DNA of 64,000 nucleotides. It comes from Chitinophagaceae bacterium (GTDB lineage Bacteria > Bacteroidota > Bacteroidia > Chitinophagales > Chitinophagaceae). The stretch is from NCBI GenBank assembly GCA_016721385.1, contig JADKIE010000001.1, positions 434,001 to 498,000 on the forward strand, read 5' to 3'. The notes beneath the pieces were generated by a model, which was not told where the DNA came from, ran no database searches, and saw only the letters and a program-made list of their open reading frames with translations. Below, in pieces: positions 39,696 through 49,538 of this stretch. Position 1 is the first letter of the stretch. Each line of letters starts with the position of its first letter. A program made the position numbers and the translations under genes.

Positions 39696-40311
39696 ATGAA
39701 AAAGTTATTTTTCTTTCCCTATTCGTTACTTTGGCCTTTACGGTTCATGCCAAAGTTTGGCGTATTAACAACACTCCCGGTGTAGCAGCCGACTTTTCAA
39801 CCTGTGCCCTTGCTCTTGCCAGCACAAGTGTTGTTAACGACGATACACTGCACATAGAAGGCAGTGCAACTGCATACGCAGCTTTTACCCTACCCTAAAC
39901 AAAAGGCTGGTAATTATTGGCACAGGGTATTTTCTTAGCGGTGCAACTAGTAATGCAGGTTTGCAAGCCAACCCAGTAAATGGTTTTAATTATTACAGAA
40001 TAAAACAAATAGATAATAATGGTAGTTTTAAATATTCCGTTGTAGTTACAATTCTTAAAAAAGATAATTTATTGCAAACAATTGTTGCACCCAATCCGGT
40101 TAAAGATGTTTTAAATATTGTAGAGCCTAAATCAATTTTTATAACAACGGCCGAAATTTATTCAACAACCGGACAATTAATGTTGCGTAAGATAATAAAT
40201 ATAGAGTCGCAAGTTTACAGTTTGCAGGTACAGCAATTACCTTCTGCAACATATATTTTAAAAGTTAATTATAAAGCGGAAACAAAATCATACCCATTTA
40301 TAAAAAACTAA
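39696..40311 (+). pseudogene. Truncated T9SS-sorted surface protein remnant
   Basis: The N-terminus encodes a signal peptide (MKKLFFF then LFVTLAFTVHA) and KVWRINNTPGVAADFSTCAL, then DDTLHIEGSATAYAAFTL and KRLVIIGTGYFLSG, the start of a large beta-helix surface protein. It passes directly into a C-terminal module with GFNYYRIKQIDNNGSFKYS, then PNPVKDVLNIVEPKS and a closing LPSATYILKVNYKAETKSYP, typical of type IX secretion sorting tails. Two one-base breaks (about 39718 and 39895) are also present. The middle, normally hundreds of residues, is missing, so either a deletion or a misassembly has occurred. Confidence 0.6.
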
Positions 40312-40337
40312 TCGTTCTCTCATGCTTAAATAAGAAG

Positions 40338-40361
40338 GCACTTGCAATTGCAGGTGCTTTT
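40338..40361 (+). terminator. Terminator after the T9SS-type remnant
   Basis: GCACTTGC and GCAGGTGC pair (one G-U) around AATT, followed by TTTTCTTTT. Confidence 0.7.
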
Positions 40362-40383
40362 CTTTTATATCAAAATAATTTTT

Positions 40384-40416
40384 ACCTCACCCCAGCCCCT
40401 GTTTTTGGAGAGGGAA
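40384..40416. repeat. Degenerate CCTCACCCCAGCCCC intergenic repeat
   Basis: ACCTCACCCCAGCCCCTG, then TTTTTGGAGAGGGAA. It is a decayed form of a GC-rich inverted repeat (CCCCTCTCC/GGAGAGGGG type) that I recall as common in many bacterial genomes. Confidence 0.45.
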
Positions 40417-40452
40417 CTAAAGTGGTGAAATACTAATTCACTTTGGTGTTAT

Positions 40453-40501
40453 TATGATACAAAAGGCTCATTTTTTTAAAAAAGGAATAATTGCATCTTT
40501 A
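40453..40501 (+). promoter_or_regulatory. ACAAAAGGCTCAT promoter, site 3
   Basis: TATGATACAAAAGGCTCAT (40453-40471), 19 nt, then TTGCATCTTTA (40491-40501), 17 bp before the first fibre gene. Spacing and both boxes are the same as in site 4. Confidence 0.6.
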
Positions 40502-40518
40502 AGTTTAAAAATGCACAA

Positions 40519-42918
40519 ATGAAAGCAGCATTACTATTTATTGTTTCTATTTTTTTATCAACTTTTTTAAATGCTCAATCTTTAGCCATCAATACAGATG
40601 GCAGTGCGGCAAACAGCAGTGCTATGCTGGATGTAAAAAGTACCACAAAAGGGATGCTAATTCCCAGAATGACAAAAGCCCAAAAAATGCCATCACTACA
40701 CCGGCAACGGGCTTACTTATATATCAATCTGATATGGATAGTGCCGGTTTTTATTTTTACCAAAATAGCCGATGGAACTGGCTTACCGATAATACAAAAA
40801 CAGATACTACCTATTGGGGATTGAATGGAAACTATAACACAAATCCGCCTGCAAATTTTCCTTTTGGCGTTTATCCCACAAATACTTATTTAGGAACACC
40901 AGATGCTAAAGATGTTTCTTTTGTAGCTGGCGGCAATGAATTACTTCGTTTAAAACAATTTTCTTTTGGAGGAAGAATTGGAATGTCAAACCAAAATCCG
41001 GAATATTCCTTAGATATAAGAACAACAGAAAACAGTATCGAAACAGCTATCAATGGTATTCGCATTATACCAAAAGAATTATATGAGTATAATAACGCTA
41101 ATAACAAGGATAAAGGTTTTATAATTGGCAACGACCCCTTGTACCCAAGCGAAAATATTATTTGGAATCATAGCAGCAATTTAAATGGTGCAATACGGTT
41201 GGGTATATCTAATTACGATTATAATTTTGTACGGCCTGCTGTTAATATTAATCAATATGGTGAGGGTATATATCAACGAAACCCTAAGTATTTATTAGAT
41301 ATACATTCGCTTTCAAACTTCGCCGGTACTATTCCATCTACAAATAAAAATGGGATTAGAATTACTTACCCAAATCAGGAAAATTCAAATAATTACGAAC
41401 GTGGATTATTTATGGGAGTTGATATTACTTCGGGAAGCAATAAAAGTTATATATGGAATTACGCCGATGGCACTGGCGGGAATTCGCCGGGAAAAGCAAT
41501 ATATTTTGGTATAGGAGGAGATATGTCTCCAAGTAATCCAAAAGCTACAATGGAATTACAAGATGGAAAAATTGCAATAGGATATCTAACAGATCCTGAT
41601 TACTTTTTTCCCAGCACTCTTAACATTCAAACCAGCTATGCTACAAATGTGGCAAAAAATGGAATATCTATTATGAAACATATGGCCAATGAGGAGTCTG
41701 CATATTTTGGCGTAAACGAAAACAATGATTTAAATGTTTACAAATATGGAACAGGAAATATTTTATTTGGAAACAATAATACCGGTCACTTAATTATAAA
41801 GCCAAATGGCAATATTGGTATTGGCACATCTACACCAAATGCAACTTTGCAATTTGCCGATGTAAATGATAATCATAAAATTGTATTACATAATAATTTT
41901 TTTTGGAAATTTCCCTTACAACGAACATGATTTTTTTGGATTTGGTGTAAACAGCCCTAATCTCAGATACCAGGTTCCCCGAAATTTTGCCGATCATGTT
42001 TTTTATGCAGGAAACAATGCTGGTACCGCATCAAACGAATTAATGCGTATTACAGGTAATGGCTTTGTAGGCATTAACAATAGCAACCCTGTAGCTCCGC
42101 TTCAATTTTCGGATGCTCAGGAAAACAGAAAAATTGTATTAACTGCATTTGGTGCAAACAACGATCATAACTTTTTTGGGTTTGGAAGAAATAACGGTGA
42201 ATTACGTTATCAGGTTTCCACTTCTTTTGATGACCATGTTTTTTATAATGGCGATAGCGGAGGTTTTAGCTCAACAGAATTATTTAGGATACTTGGTAGC
42301 GGAGATATTGGTATTGGCACAGACTTTCCGATACCATATGGCCATACCGGTACAAATAAAATTATGGAAATAAAAAATTCAACAAGTGGCACTAACATAC
42401 AATCTCATCTTATACTTTCTTCTGCAGGTAACAATGGTTCGTTAGGCGGTATTACCTGGGCAGGCTTAAATTTAACCGGCGAACAACGTACCGGGTTTAT
42501 AAGTAATAGTTTTGAAACAGCCAGCCAAACTAAATTATCTTTTTATAACCGAAGCAGTGCAGGTGTATTAGCAGAGCGCTTTTATATACAAGGCAACGGT
42601 AATGCATGGCTACAAGGCATACTTACACAATCTAGTGATGTAAGGCTTAAAACAAACATTAATCCTTTGGAAAATTCTCTCCAAAAAATTACACACCTAA
42701 ATGGATATACTTATAATTGGAAAGATGCCAGCAAGGATAAGGATATGCAAACAGGTGTATTAGCACAGGAGGTACAAAAAGTTTATCCCAATTTGGTTAA
42801 AACAATGGAAGATGGTTCACTTAGTGTAAATTATAGTGGCCTTATACCAATTTTATTGGAAGCCATAAAGGAATTAAAAACAGAAGTAGATAAATTAAAG
42901 AAAACACCCGGCCACTAA
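40519..42918 (+). CDS. Secreted tail-fibre-like protein with S74 chaperone domain, fibre 1 (two frameshifts)
   Basis: About 800 residues with signal peptide (MKAALLFIVSIFLSTFLNAQ) and the N-terminal module SLAINTDGSAANSSAMLDVK shared with fibres 4 and 5. The middle contains repeated modules, including a tandem pair of about 73 residues (FFGFGVNSPNLRYQVPRNFA and FFGFGRNNGELRYQVSTSFD). The C-terminus is a peptidase-S74 intramolecular chaperone: SSDVRLKTNINPLENSLQKI, then GVLAQEVQKVYPNLVK and a coiled-coil end. The SDxRxK element, where family cleavage is thought to occur, is intact. Such domains trimerise fibres and then cut themselves off. Breaks near 40685 and 41890 are in A and T runs. Confidence 0.78.
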
Positions 42919-43023
42919 ATATAGTGTTTCAAACTTATTGGTTATATAAATAAGGCAACTTACAAAAGCTGCCATTTATTTCATCTTGCCAGAAACACCT
43001 GCAATTACGCCGCTTTCATATAC

Positions 43024-43067
43024 TACAAAAGGCTCATTGCGCAGTGCTGTAAATATTTGCATCTTTA
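43024..43067 (+). promoter_or_regulatory. ACAAAAGGCTCAT promoter, site 4
   Basis: TACAAAAGGCTCAT (43024-43037), 19 nt, then TTGCATCTTTA (43057-43067), 40 bp before the fibre 2 gene. Confidence 0.6.
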
Positions 43068-43107
43068 GTTTTTAAAAATTATTCAATTCATTCACTAAAA
43101 ACAGGAA

Positions 43108-45223
43108 ATGAAAAAACTACTTATCCTTTTATGCAGCAATCTTTTATTTGCATTTGCGTATGCTCAACCTGCCAATGATAACTCCTGCGGCGCTGTTACA
43201 ATTCCTGTAGAAAACTTAGGTTGTGAGCCTACGGTTACATACTCATATACGGGTGCTACATGGAGTAGTGGTAGCGCCAATACCTGGTGTGAAAATTTTC
43301 AGAATTTAGATGTATGGTACAAATTTATTATTCCTGCAAATGGTAAGGCTATTGTTAAAATTGATGCTACAGATGGTAATGCTTATACAGCCGAAATGTA
43401 CACCAGTAATACTTGTAACAGCCTTGCGGTATTTAATAGTTTTACGAATGGCTACCCTTGTTTATATACTAATGTTAGCACAGAAAATACAAGAGAATTT
43501 GTTGGTTTAACTCCCGGCGGCGAAGTGTATATGAGGGTTTACCGTCGCTTTGCCAATACAGCAGCTTTTGCAAACGGAGCAATTAAAATTTGCGTAAGCA
43601 ATAACAATGTACTGGCCGATGATCCTTGCAGTGCAGGTTTTTTCCCCGTTGATCCGCAAGATCCTTTAGGGCAAGATTGTGTTCCTGTAACATTTTACAA
43701 CTGGACAGGTGCCACACTTACTGCGTCTATTCCAAATCCTTCGTGCATTAGTCCAATGCCAGCAAGCAATGTAAGAGATGTGTGGTTTAAATTAAGAGTT
43801 CCTGCAAGCGGTAAGTTAAGGATTAATCATACCTACAATGGTACTGCACTAGTAGCATACACAGCCACAGCTTGCAATGGTACATTTACAGAATTGGCTT
43901 GTACTTTTTTTGGAATAAATTGGACAACACTAACACCCAACAGCATTGTATATATAAGAATGATGAGATACACTGGCACTGGTAGTCCATTAGATAACGG
44001 CAGTGCCAAAATTTGTGCAGCAGAAAGTAACCAAGTGCCAACTGCAAATAATAATACCGGAAGAGTTGGTATAGGTATTGATACTCCTTTTTCTAAATTG
44101 GATGTAGTAGGAAATGGTTTATTCCGCTCTACCCTTACCACTTTAGGTAATTTAGAAACAAGAGGAGATTTAATTGTTACAGGAAATATTCTTTCTAAAT
44201 ATGGTAATACAAAATTGCCAAATAATACATCTGTCGGCGGTCAATTAAGTTTAGATTCTCTTTCTTTTTCAAATCGCTTAGGAAATCGTCTTTCCCTTTA
44301 TGGAGGGTTAGGAAATACACCCCAATACGGCTTTGGCGTACAAAGCGGTTTATTGCAAATGTACTCCGACGGCAGCAACACCAGTATCGGATTGGGCTAT
44401 GGGAACAGTTATAATTTTATTGAAAGGGCCCGTACCATCAACAATGGCGAAGTGGCTTTTCAAACAAATGGCAGGCTACAAATAAAAACTGGTTCTCAAA
44501 CTGCCGGTTTATGGCTGTCCAATGCAGCCAATAGTTCAAACTCCGCATTTATTGGAATGGCCAATGATAATCAGGTTGGTTTTTATGGTAATACCGGAGC
44601 ACTTTTTGGATTAACGATGAATACAACAACAGGCAATGTTGGCATAGGATTAAATGGCGCTACTGCACAAGTACCGTTGCAATTTTCCAATGCACTTGGC
44701 CTTACAAAAATATCTTTATACAGAGGTACCTATGGCGATGTTGGAATAGGTGCTTATGGTGGTGAGCTGCGTTTACAAAACGATATCCCCAATGGCAAAA
44801 TAAGCATGGGAGTAATTGAAACTACCGGAGCATATACTGAGCTTGCCAAAGCAGAGAGAAATGGTGCTTATGCCTTTTCCATATTTGGCAGCCTGTGGGT
44901 AAATGGTACCACATACGCCAGCGATGAACGCTTTAAACAAAACATAACTCCAATAACATCTCCATTACAAAAATTAATGCAGATAAATGGTGTAGAGTAT
45001 GAAATGAAAAAGATGCATTTGCAAAAATAATTTTCAACCGGGCAAACAAATTGGTTTAATAGCACAAAACGTAGAAAAAATTGTACCCGAAGCTGTTAGC
45101 GAAAAAGATGGATACAAAGGTGTAGATTATGCAAAACTGGTGCCGTTATTAATTGAAGCTATTAAAGAACTGCAAGTAAAAATGGAGGTTTTGGAGAAAA
45201 AAATTAATCAACCGAAAAATTAG
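43108..45223 (+). CDS. Secreted fibre-like protein with S74 domain, fibre 2 (one frameshift)
   Basis: About 705 residues with signal peptide MKKLLILLCSNLLFAFAYAQ. The N-terminal half has two similar beta-sandwich repeats (PANDNSCGAVTIPVENLGCE ... LDVWYKFIIPANGKAIVKID; then DDPCSAGFF ... VWFKLRVPASGKLRINHTY), cysteine-rich and unlike the other fibres. After a GRVGIGIDTPFSKLDVVGNG module it ends in an S74 domain: YASDERFKQNITPITSPLQK, then GLIAQNVEKIVPEAVS and GVDYAKLVPLLIEAI. The break near 45025 (KKMHLQK stops) is one base. Followed 4 bp later by fibre 3, so the two are one transcript. Confidence 0.78.
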
Positions 45224-45227
45224 TTAT

Positions 45228-46466
45228 ATGAAAAATTTATTTCTCGGATGCATATTATTGTTATCGGGTTATAAACTAACAGCTCAAAACGTAGGCATTG
45301 GCACTACAACACCTGTTGCAAAACTTCATGTGGCAGATGAAAGTGTATTATTTTCTGCATCGGCATCATTACCTGCCAGCCCTGTTAACCCACCAATAGA
45401 AGGTGGCGGAAGAAGGCTTATGTGGTATGTGGATAAAGCTGCTTTTAGGGCAGGTATTGCATTCGGAAATCAGTGGGACAAAGACAGCATAGGTTTCATG
45501 TCAATTGGGCTGGGCAACAGCACTAAAGCAAAGGGCGAATCATCTTTTGCCAGTGGTTCAGGTACTAATGCAACAGGTAATTTTTCTACTGCAATGGGAG
45601 CAGTTAGTACAGCATCTGGTAATTATACCACCGCTATTGGGTTTACTGCAAATGCCTCCGGAGATTTTTCAGTAGCATTAGGAAGTAATGCAAAAAGTAA
45701 GGGTATTGGTTCAGTAGCATTGGGTGGCAACACTGCTTTTGGAAATTATACTACTTCAACGGGCTATTTAACCAAAGCCACATCTGATTACTCATTTGTT
45801 ACCGGACTGTTTAATGATACTACTGTAGCCAATAGTTTATTTGAAATTGGTAACGGAGTTACACATAATATCCGTAGCAATGCAGTAACAGTGCTGCTTA
45901 ATGGAAATACCGGAATAGGCGTTCTTAATCCAACCGAAAAATTAGAAGTGGCGGGTAAAACCAAAACCACCTCATTGCAAGTTACCACCGGAGCTGCACC
46001 AGGAAAAATATTAACATCCGATGCTGTCGGAAATGCAAGCTGGCAAACAAGTAATGTTAATACAGGAGTTGAAGCATCTGCATCATCCACTCAAACTATA
46101 TTATCAGGCTCATTAACTACTGTAGCTTTTGATACCGAACACACTGACCCTGCCGGGGCTTATAATCCGGTATCCAGTAACTGGGTAATTCCCTCGGCAG
46201 GTTTTTATCATATAAATTCTGCCGTACGTTTTTTTACACCATTGCCTTCAAATACGGATGTTAGCATTACCATAAATGTAAACGGACTTATAACAAAGCG
46301 AAAAGTTACTAAAGTTACAGGGCAATCTACCATTGATATTTCGGCAGATGTATTTGTCTCCGCAAATGATATCATAGATGTTTATATTCTTCAAAATTCC
46401 GGCTCAGCGGTAACATTGTTTACAGGAAGAGATCATACATATTTAAGCGGTTTTAAAGTTTATTAG
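45228..46466 (+). CDS. Secreted YadA-head-like protein with C1q-like end, fibre 3
   Basis: 412 residues, intact. Signal peptide MKNLFLGCILLLSGYKLTAQ, then NVGIGTTTPVAKLHVADESV. Residues about 90-190 are YadA/Hia-head-like repeats with period about 14 (NATGNFSTAMGAVSTASGNY, then TTAIGFTANASGDFSVALGS). The C-terminal 130 residues (TVAFDTEHTDPAGAYNPVSS ... GFYHINSAVRFFT ... HTYLSGFKVY) look like a C1q/TNF-type jelly roll, which would trimerise the protein without an S74 domain. Lacks a T9SS tail. It is directly downstream of fibre 2 and probably co-expressed. Confidence 0.72.
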   Translation: MKNLFLGCILLLSGYKLTAQNVGIGTTTPVAKLHVADESVLFSASASLPASPVNPPIEGGGRRLMWYVDKAAFRAGIAFGNQWDKDSIGFMSIGLGNSTKAKGESSFASGSGTNATGNFSTAMGAVSTASGNYTTAIGFTANASGDFSVALGSNAKSKGIGSVALGGNTAFGNYTTSTGYLTKATSDYSFVTGLFNDTTVANSLFEIGNGVTHNIRSNAVTVLLNGNTGIGVLNPTEKLEVAGKTKTTSLQVTTGAAPGKILTSDAVGNASWQTSNVNTGVEASASSTQTILSGSLTTVAFDTEHTDPAGAYNPVSSNWVIPSAGFYHINSAVRFFTPLPSNTDVSITINVNGLITKRKVTKVTGQSTIDISADVFVSANDIIDVYILQNSGSAVTLFTGRDHTYLSGFKVY

Positions 46467-46591
46467 GTTTAAAAACAAGTAATTGTTGACTAAATGTGCC
46501 AAATAAATGCTATATGAAACAGTTTAATTCATATATTAGATTATAACTATTAGGTATATTATTAAACCATTGACTTATTAAAAAATAAATA

Positions 46592-49447
46592 ATGAAACCT
46601 TTAATCTTTATTTCAATGTTCCTTTTAAGCAGTTTTGCAGCTACTGCTCAATCGTTGGCCATTAATACAGATGGCAGTGCAGCAAACAGCAGTGCTATGC
46701 TGGATGTAAAAAGCACTACCAAAGGTTTACTCATTCCACGTATGAGTAAAGTGCAGCGTACTGCAATTGCATCTCCTTCAAATGGGTTATTAGTGTATCA
46801 AAATGCGCCAGATAGTACGGGCTTTTATTATTACGATGGTGCAATTTGGCAATGGCTAAATACTGCAAATCAAAATAATGAAAATTGGAAAATTAATGGA
46901 AATAGCGGCACAAATCCTACTAATCATTTTATAGGTACAAATGACTCTACAGATTTAGCTTTTGGAGTTAACAATTTTGAAAGAATGCGTTTATCTACAG
47001 AAGGAGAACTTGGCATTGGAGAAAATAACCCAAAGTATGCACTTGATGTAAAAGCTTTTTACACTTTCGTTAATAATTGTGCAAACAATGGCCTTAGAAT
47101 AAAAAAGCCCCTGGCAACAAACGATTGTGATAAAGGCTTGCTAATTGGCTATCCCTCACCGGCTTTTAGTGGAGATAATGATGCATTAATATGGAACTAC
47201 GGAAATACAGTAACAGGAAATAGTAATGATTATAATTTAATCTTTGGTATTCAAAATGCTGAGCATATGCGTTTAACAGGTGGTGGTCTTCTAGGATTGG
47301 GTCAAATTGCTCCCAAATACAAAATAGATGCTGATTTAGAAGATGCTCCCCCATTTAATAACCCTTGTGTTAGAAATGGCCTTAGACTTAACTTTCAAAC
47401 GGAGACTAACGATTGTGACAAAGGTCTTTTTCTAGGATTTGATAATGTGAATATGTCAGACGAAAAAAAGGTTTCTTTATGGAATTTTAGTTCTAACCCT
47501 ACTGCAAATAATCAATACATGCGCTTTGGGTTTGGCCCTGATTTTGGTGAAACGGATCCATCATTTGGAGAGGCCCTAAGAATTTTACCTCCTGGACAAG
47601 GTATAGGTGTAGGCATACAAAATCCATTGGCTATGATTCATATTCGTAATAACCTTGGGGGTGGTATTTTTCCCGGTGTAATGGTTACTGCCCAAGGTCT
47701 TCCCCTAAATGAAAGAGGATTTTATTGTGGAATAGGATATCCAGGCGGTAACTCCTCAAGTGGTAGTATATGGAATTTCCAAAATGCCCATATCAGTTTT
47801 GGAACGAATGACTTTGAAAGAATGAGGATTAATGCAAATGGTAATGTAGGAATTAATACATCAAATCCGGTTGCTGGTTTGCATGTTGCAGAAAGCAATG
47901 TAGTATTTAGTGCAAATGGCGATGTGCCTACAACACCTGGCAATATCCCAATAAGTGGTGCCGGAAGAAGAATGATGTGGTATCCTGACAAGGCTGCTTT
48001 TAGAACTGGCTATGTAGTGGGCACTAATTGGGATACAGATAGTATTGGTAAATACTCTTTTGCAACGGGATATGACTCTAGAGCAAGTTGTGTTGCATCA
48101 ACCAGTTTAGGATATCAATCTATAGCCAGCGGTATTTTTTCAACAAGTATAGGAATTTCTTCAAGAGCTTTTGGCTATGGTGCAATAAGTATAGGCGCTT
48201 CCACGGAAGCTAGCGGTTCAAGTTCCACCAGTATGGGAGAAGGTACTTTAGCAAGTGGAAACATATCCACTAGTATGGGAGAATTAACAACAGCAAGCGG
48301 CCCTGCATCAACCAGTATGGGAACATCAACTTTAGCCAGTGGTGTTGCATCAACCAGTATGGGTGGTGGTACAATCGCTAGTGGCAATACTGCTACCAGT
48401 ATGGGTTCTAATACAATTGCCAGTGGTGATGTTTCTACAAGCATGGGCTTATACACCAAAGCAAAATCAGATTATTCTTTAGTTATTGGGAAATATAACG
48501 ACACTACTGCAACATCTGGTCGTCTTTTTGAAATAGGAAACGGTAATTCAGATAATACAAGAAGTAATGCTTTAACAGTTTTAACAAATGGTAATTTGGG
48601 CATTGGCACAACTACTCCCAATGCACCACTTCAATTCACCAATACAATTGCAAACCGCAAAATTGTTTTATACGATGGAAATAATAACGATCACCAGTAT
48701 TATGGTTTTGGTATTAATGGTGCTATGCTACGGTATCAAACCGATGATGCTGCTGCCGATCATGTTTTTTTCTCAGGCATAAACGCTACCTCTTCAAAAG
48801 AGTTAATGCGTATTAAAGGTAATGGTGCTGTAGGTATTGGTATAACCAACCCTTCATTTGCATTAGAAGTTAACGGCCGTAGCAGAATATATAGTGGTGG
48901 TAGTAATGCTACCAGCGCTGGCATATGGTTTAATAATAATGCTAATAATGCCCTTGCAAGTTTTGTAGGAATGGAAAGTGATGCAGCAATTGGGTTTTAT
49001 GGCAACAGCGGTGCCGGCTGGGGTTTAGTAATGAATAATATAACTGGTAATGTAGGTATTGGCACCACCACCCCATCGCAAAAATTGCATGTAATTGGTA
49101 ACATACTTGCCACGGGCACCATTACCCCTAGCGATATCAGATACAAGCAACAAATACAAAACATTACTAACCCCATTGATAAATTGCAACTGCTAAATGG
49201 CGTTACATACAAATTCAATTCTAAAGCCTTTCCGGAATGGCAATTTGATAACCAACTTCAATACGGTTTAATTGCTCAGGAAGTAGAAAAGGTTTTTCCC
49301 GAAATGGTTAAAACAATTGATACTAATGGCTATAAAGGTGTAGATTATGTAAAACTAGTACCCGTTTTAATTGAAGCCATTAAAGAACAACAAAAACAAA
49401 TTGAACAACAAAGTAATAGAATTGCAACACTTGAAAAAAATAAATAA
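46592..49447 (+). CDS. Secreted tail-fibre-like protein with YadA repeats and S74 domain, fibre 4
   Basis: 951 residues, intact, the best complete example. Signal peptide MKPLIFISMFLLSSFAATAQ; N-terminal module SLAINTDGSAANSSAMLDVK; repeated GLRIKKPL/GLRLNFQT NDCDKGL modules; a YadA-head-like tract at about residues 500-625 with a 14-residue period (STSMGEGTLASGNI, STSMGELTTASGPA, STSMGTSTLASGVA). The C-terminus is S74: PSDIRYKQQIQNITNPIDKL, then GLIAQEVEKVFPEMVK, GVDYVKLVPVLIEAI and a coiled coil (EQQKQIEQQSNRIATLEKNK). The SDxRxK pair is retained. Confidence 0.83.
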   Translation: MKPLIFISMFLLSSFAATAQSLAINTDGSAANSSAMLDVKSTTKGLLIPRMSKVQRTAIASPSNGLLVYQNAPDSTGFYYYDGAIWQWLNTANQNNENWKINGNSGTNPTNHFIGTNDSTDLAFGVNNFERMRLSTEGELGIGENNPKYALDVKAFYTFVNNCANNGLRIKKPLATNDCDKGLLIGYPSPAFSGDNDALIWNYGNTVTGNSNDYNLIFGIQNAEHMRLTGGGLLGLGQIAPKYKIDADLEDAPPFNNPCVRNGLRLNFQTETNDCDKGLFLGFDNVNMSDEKKVSLWNFSSNPTANNQYMRFGFGPDFGETDPSFGEALRILPPGQGIGVGIQNPLAMIHIRNNLGGGIFPGVMVTAQGLPLNERGFYCGIGYPGGNSSSGSIWNFQNAHISFGTNDFERMRINANGNVGINTSNPVAGLHVAESNVVFSANGDVPTTPGNIPISGAGRRMMWYPDKAAFRTGYVVGTNWDTDSIGKYSFATGYDSRASCVASTSLGYQSIASGIFSTSIGISSRAFGYGAISIGASTEASGSSSTSMGEGTLASGNISTSMGELTTASGPASTSMGTSTLASGVASTSMGGGTIASGNTATSMGSNTIASGDVSTSMGLYTKAKSDYSLVIGKYNDTTATSGRLFEIGNGNSDNTRSNALTVLTNGNLGIGTTTPNAPLQFTNTIANRKIVLYDGNNNDHQYYGFGINGAMLRYQTDDAAADHVFFSGINATSSKELMRIKGNGAVGIGITNPSFALEVNGRSRIYSGGSNATSAGIWFNNNANNALASFVGMESDAAIGFYGNSGAGWGLVMNNITGNVGIGTTTPSQKLHVIGNILATGTITPSDIRYKQQIQNITNPIDKLQLLNGVTYKFNSKAFPEWQFDNQLQYGLIAQEVEKVFPEMVKTIDTNGYKGVDYVKLVPVLIEAIKEQQKQIEQQSNRIATLEKNK

Positions 49448-49538
49448 TTAAACAATTTTTCATCACAAAAAAATATTCTACTATAGTTTTTTTGCAGTTA
49501 AATCAGTTAACAACAATACTAATGAACTAAATAATAAA

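Noticed and set aside
48170..48460. Regular repeats of about 42 bp that could suggest a CRISPR or satellite array
   Set aside because: They are in frame and encode 14-residue YadA-head units (STSMG...ASG); there are no unique spacers and no cas genes.
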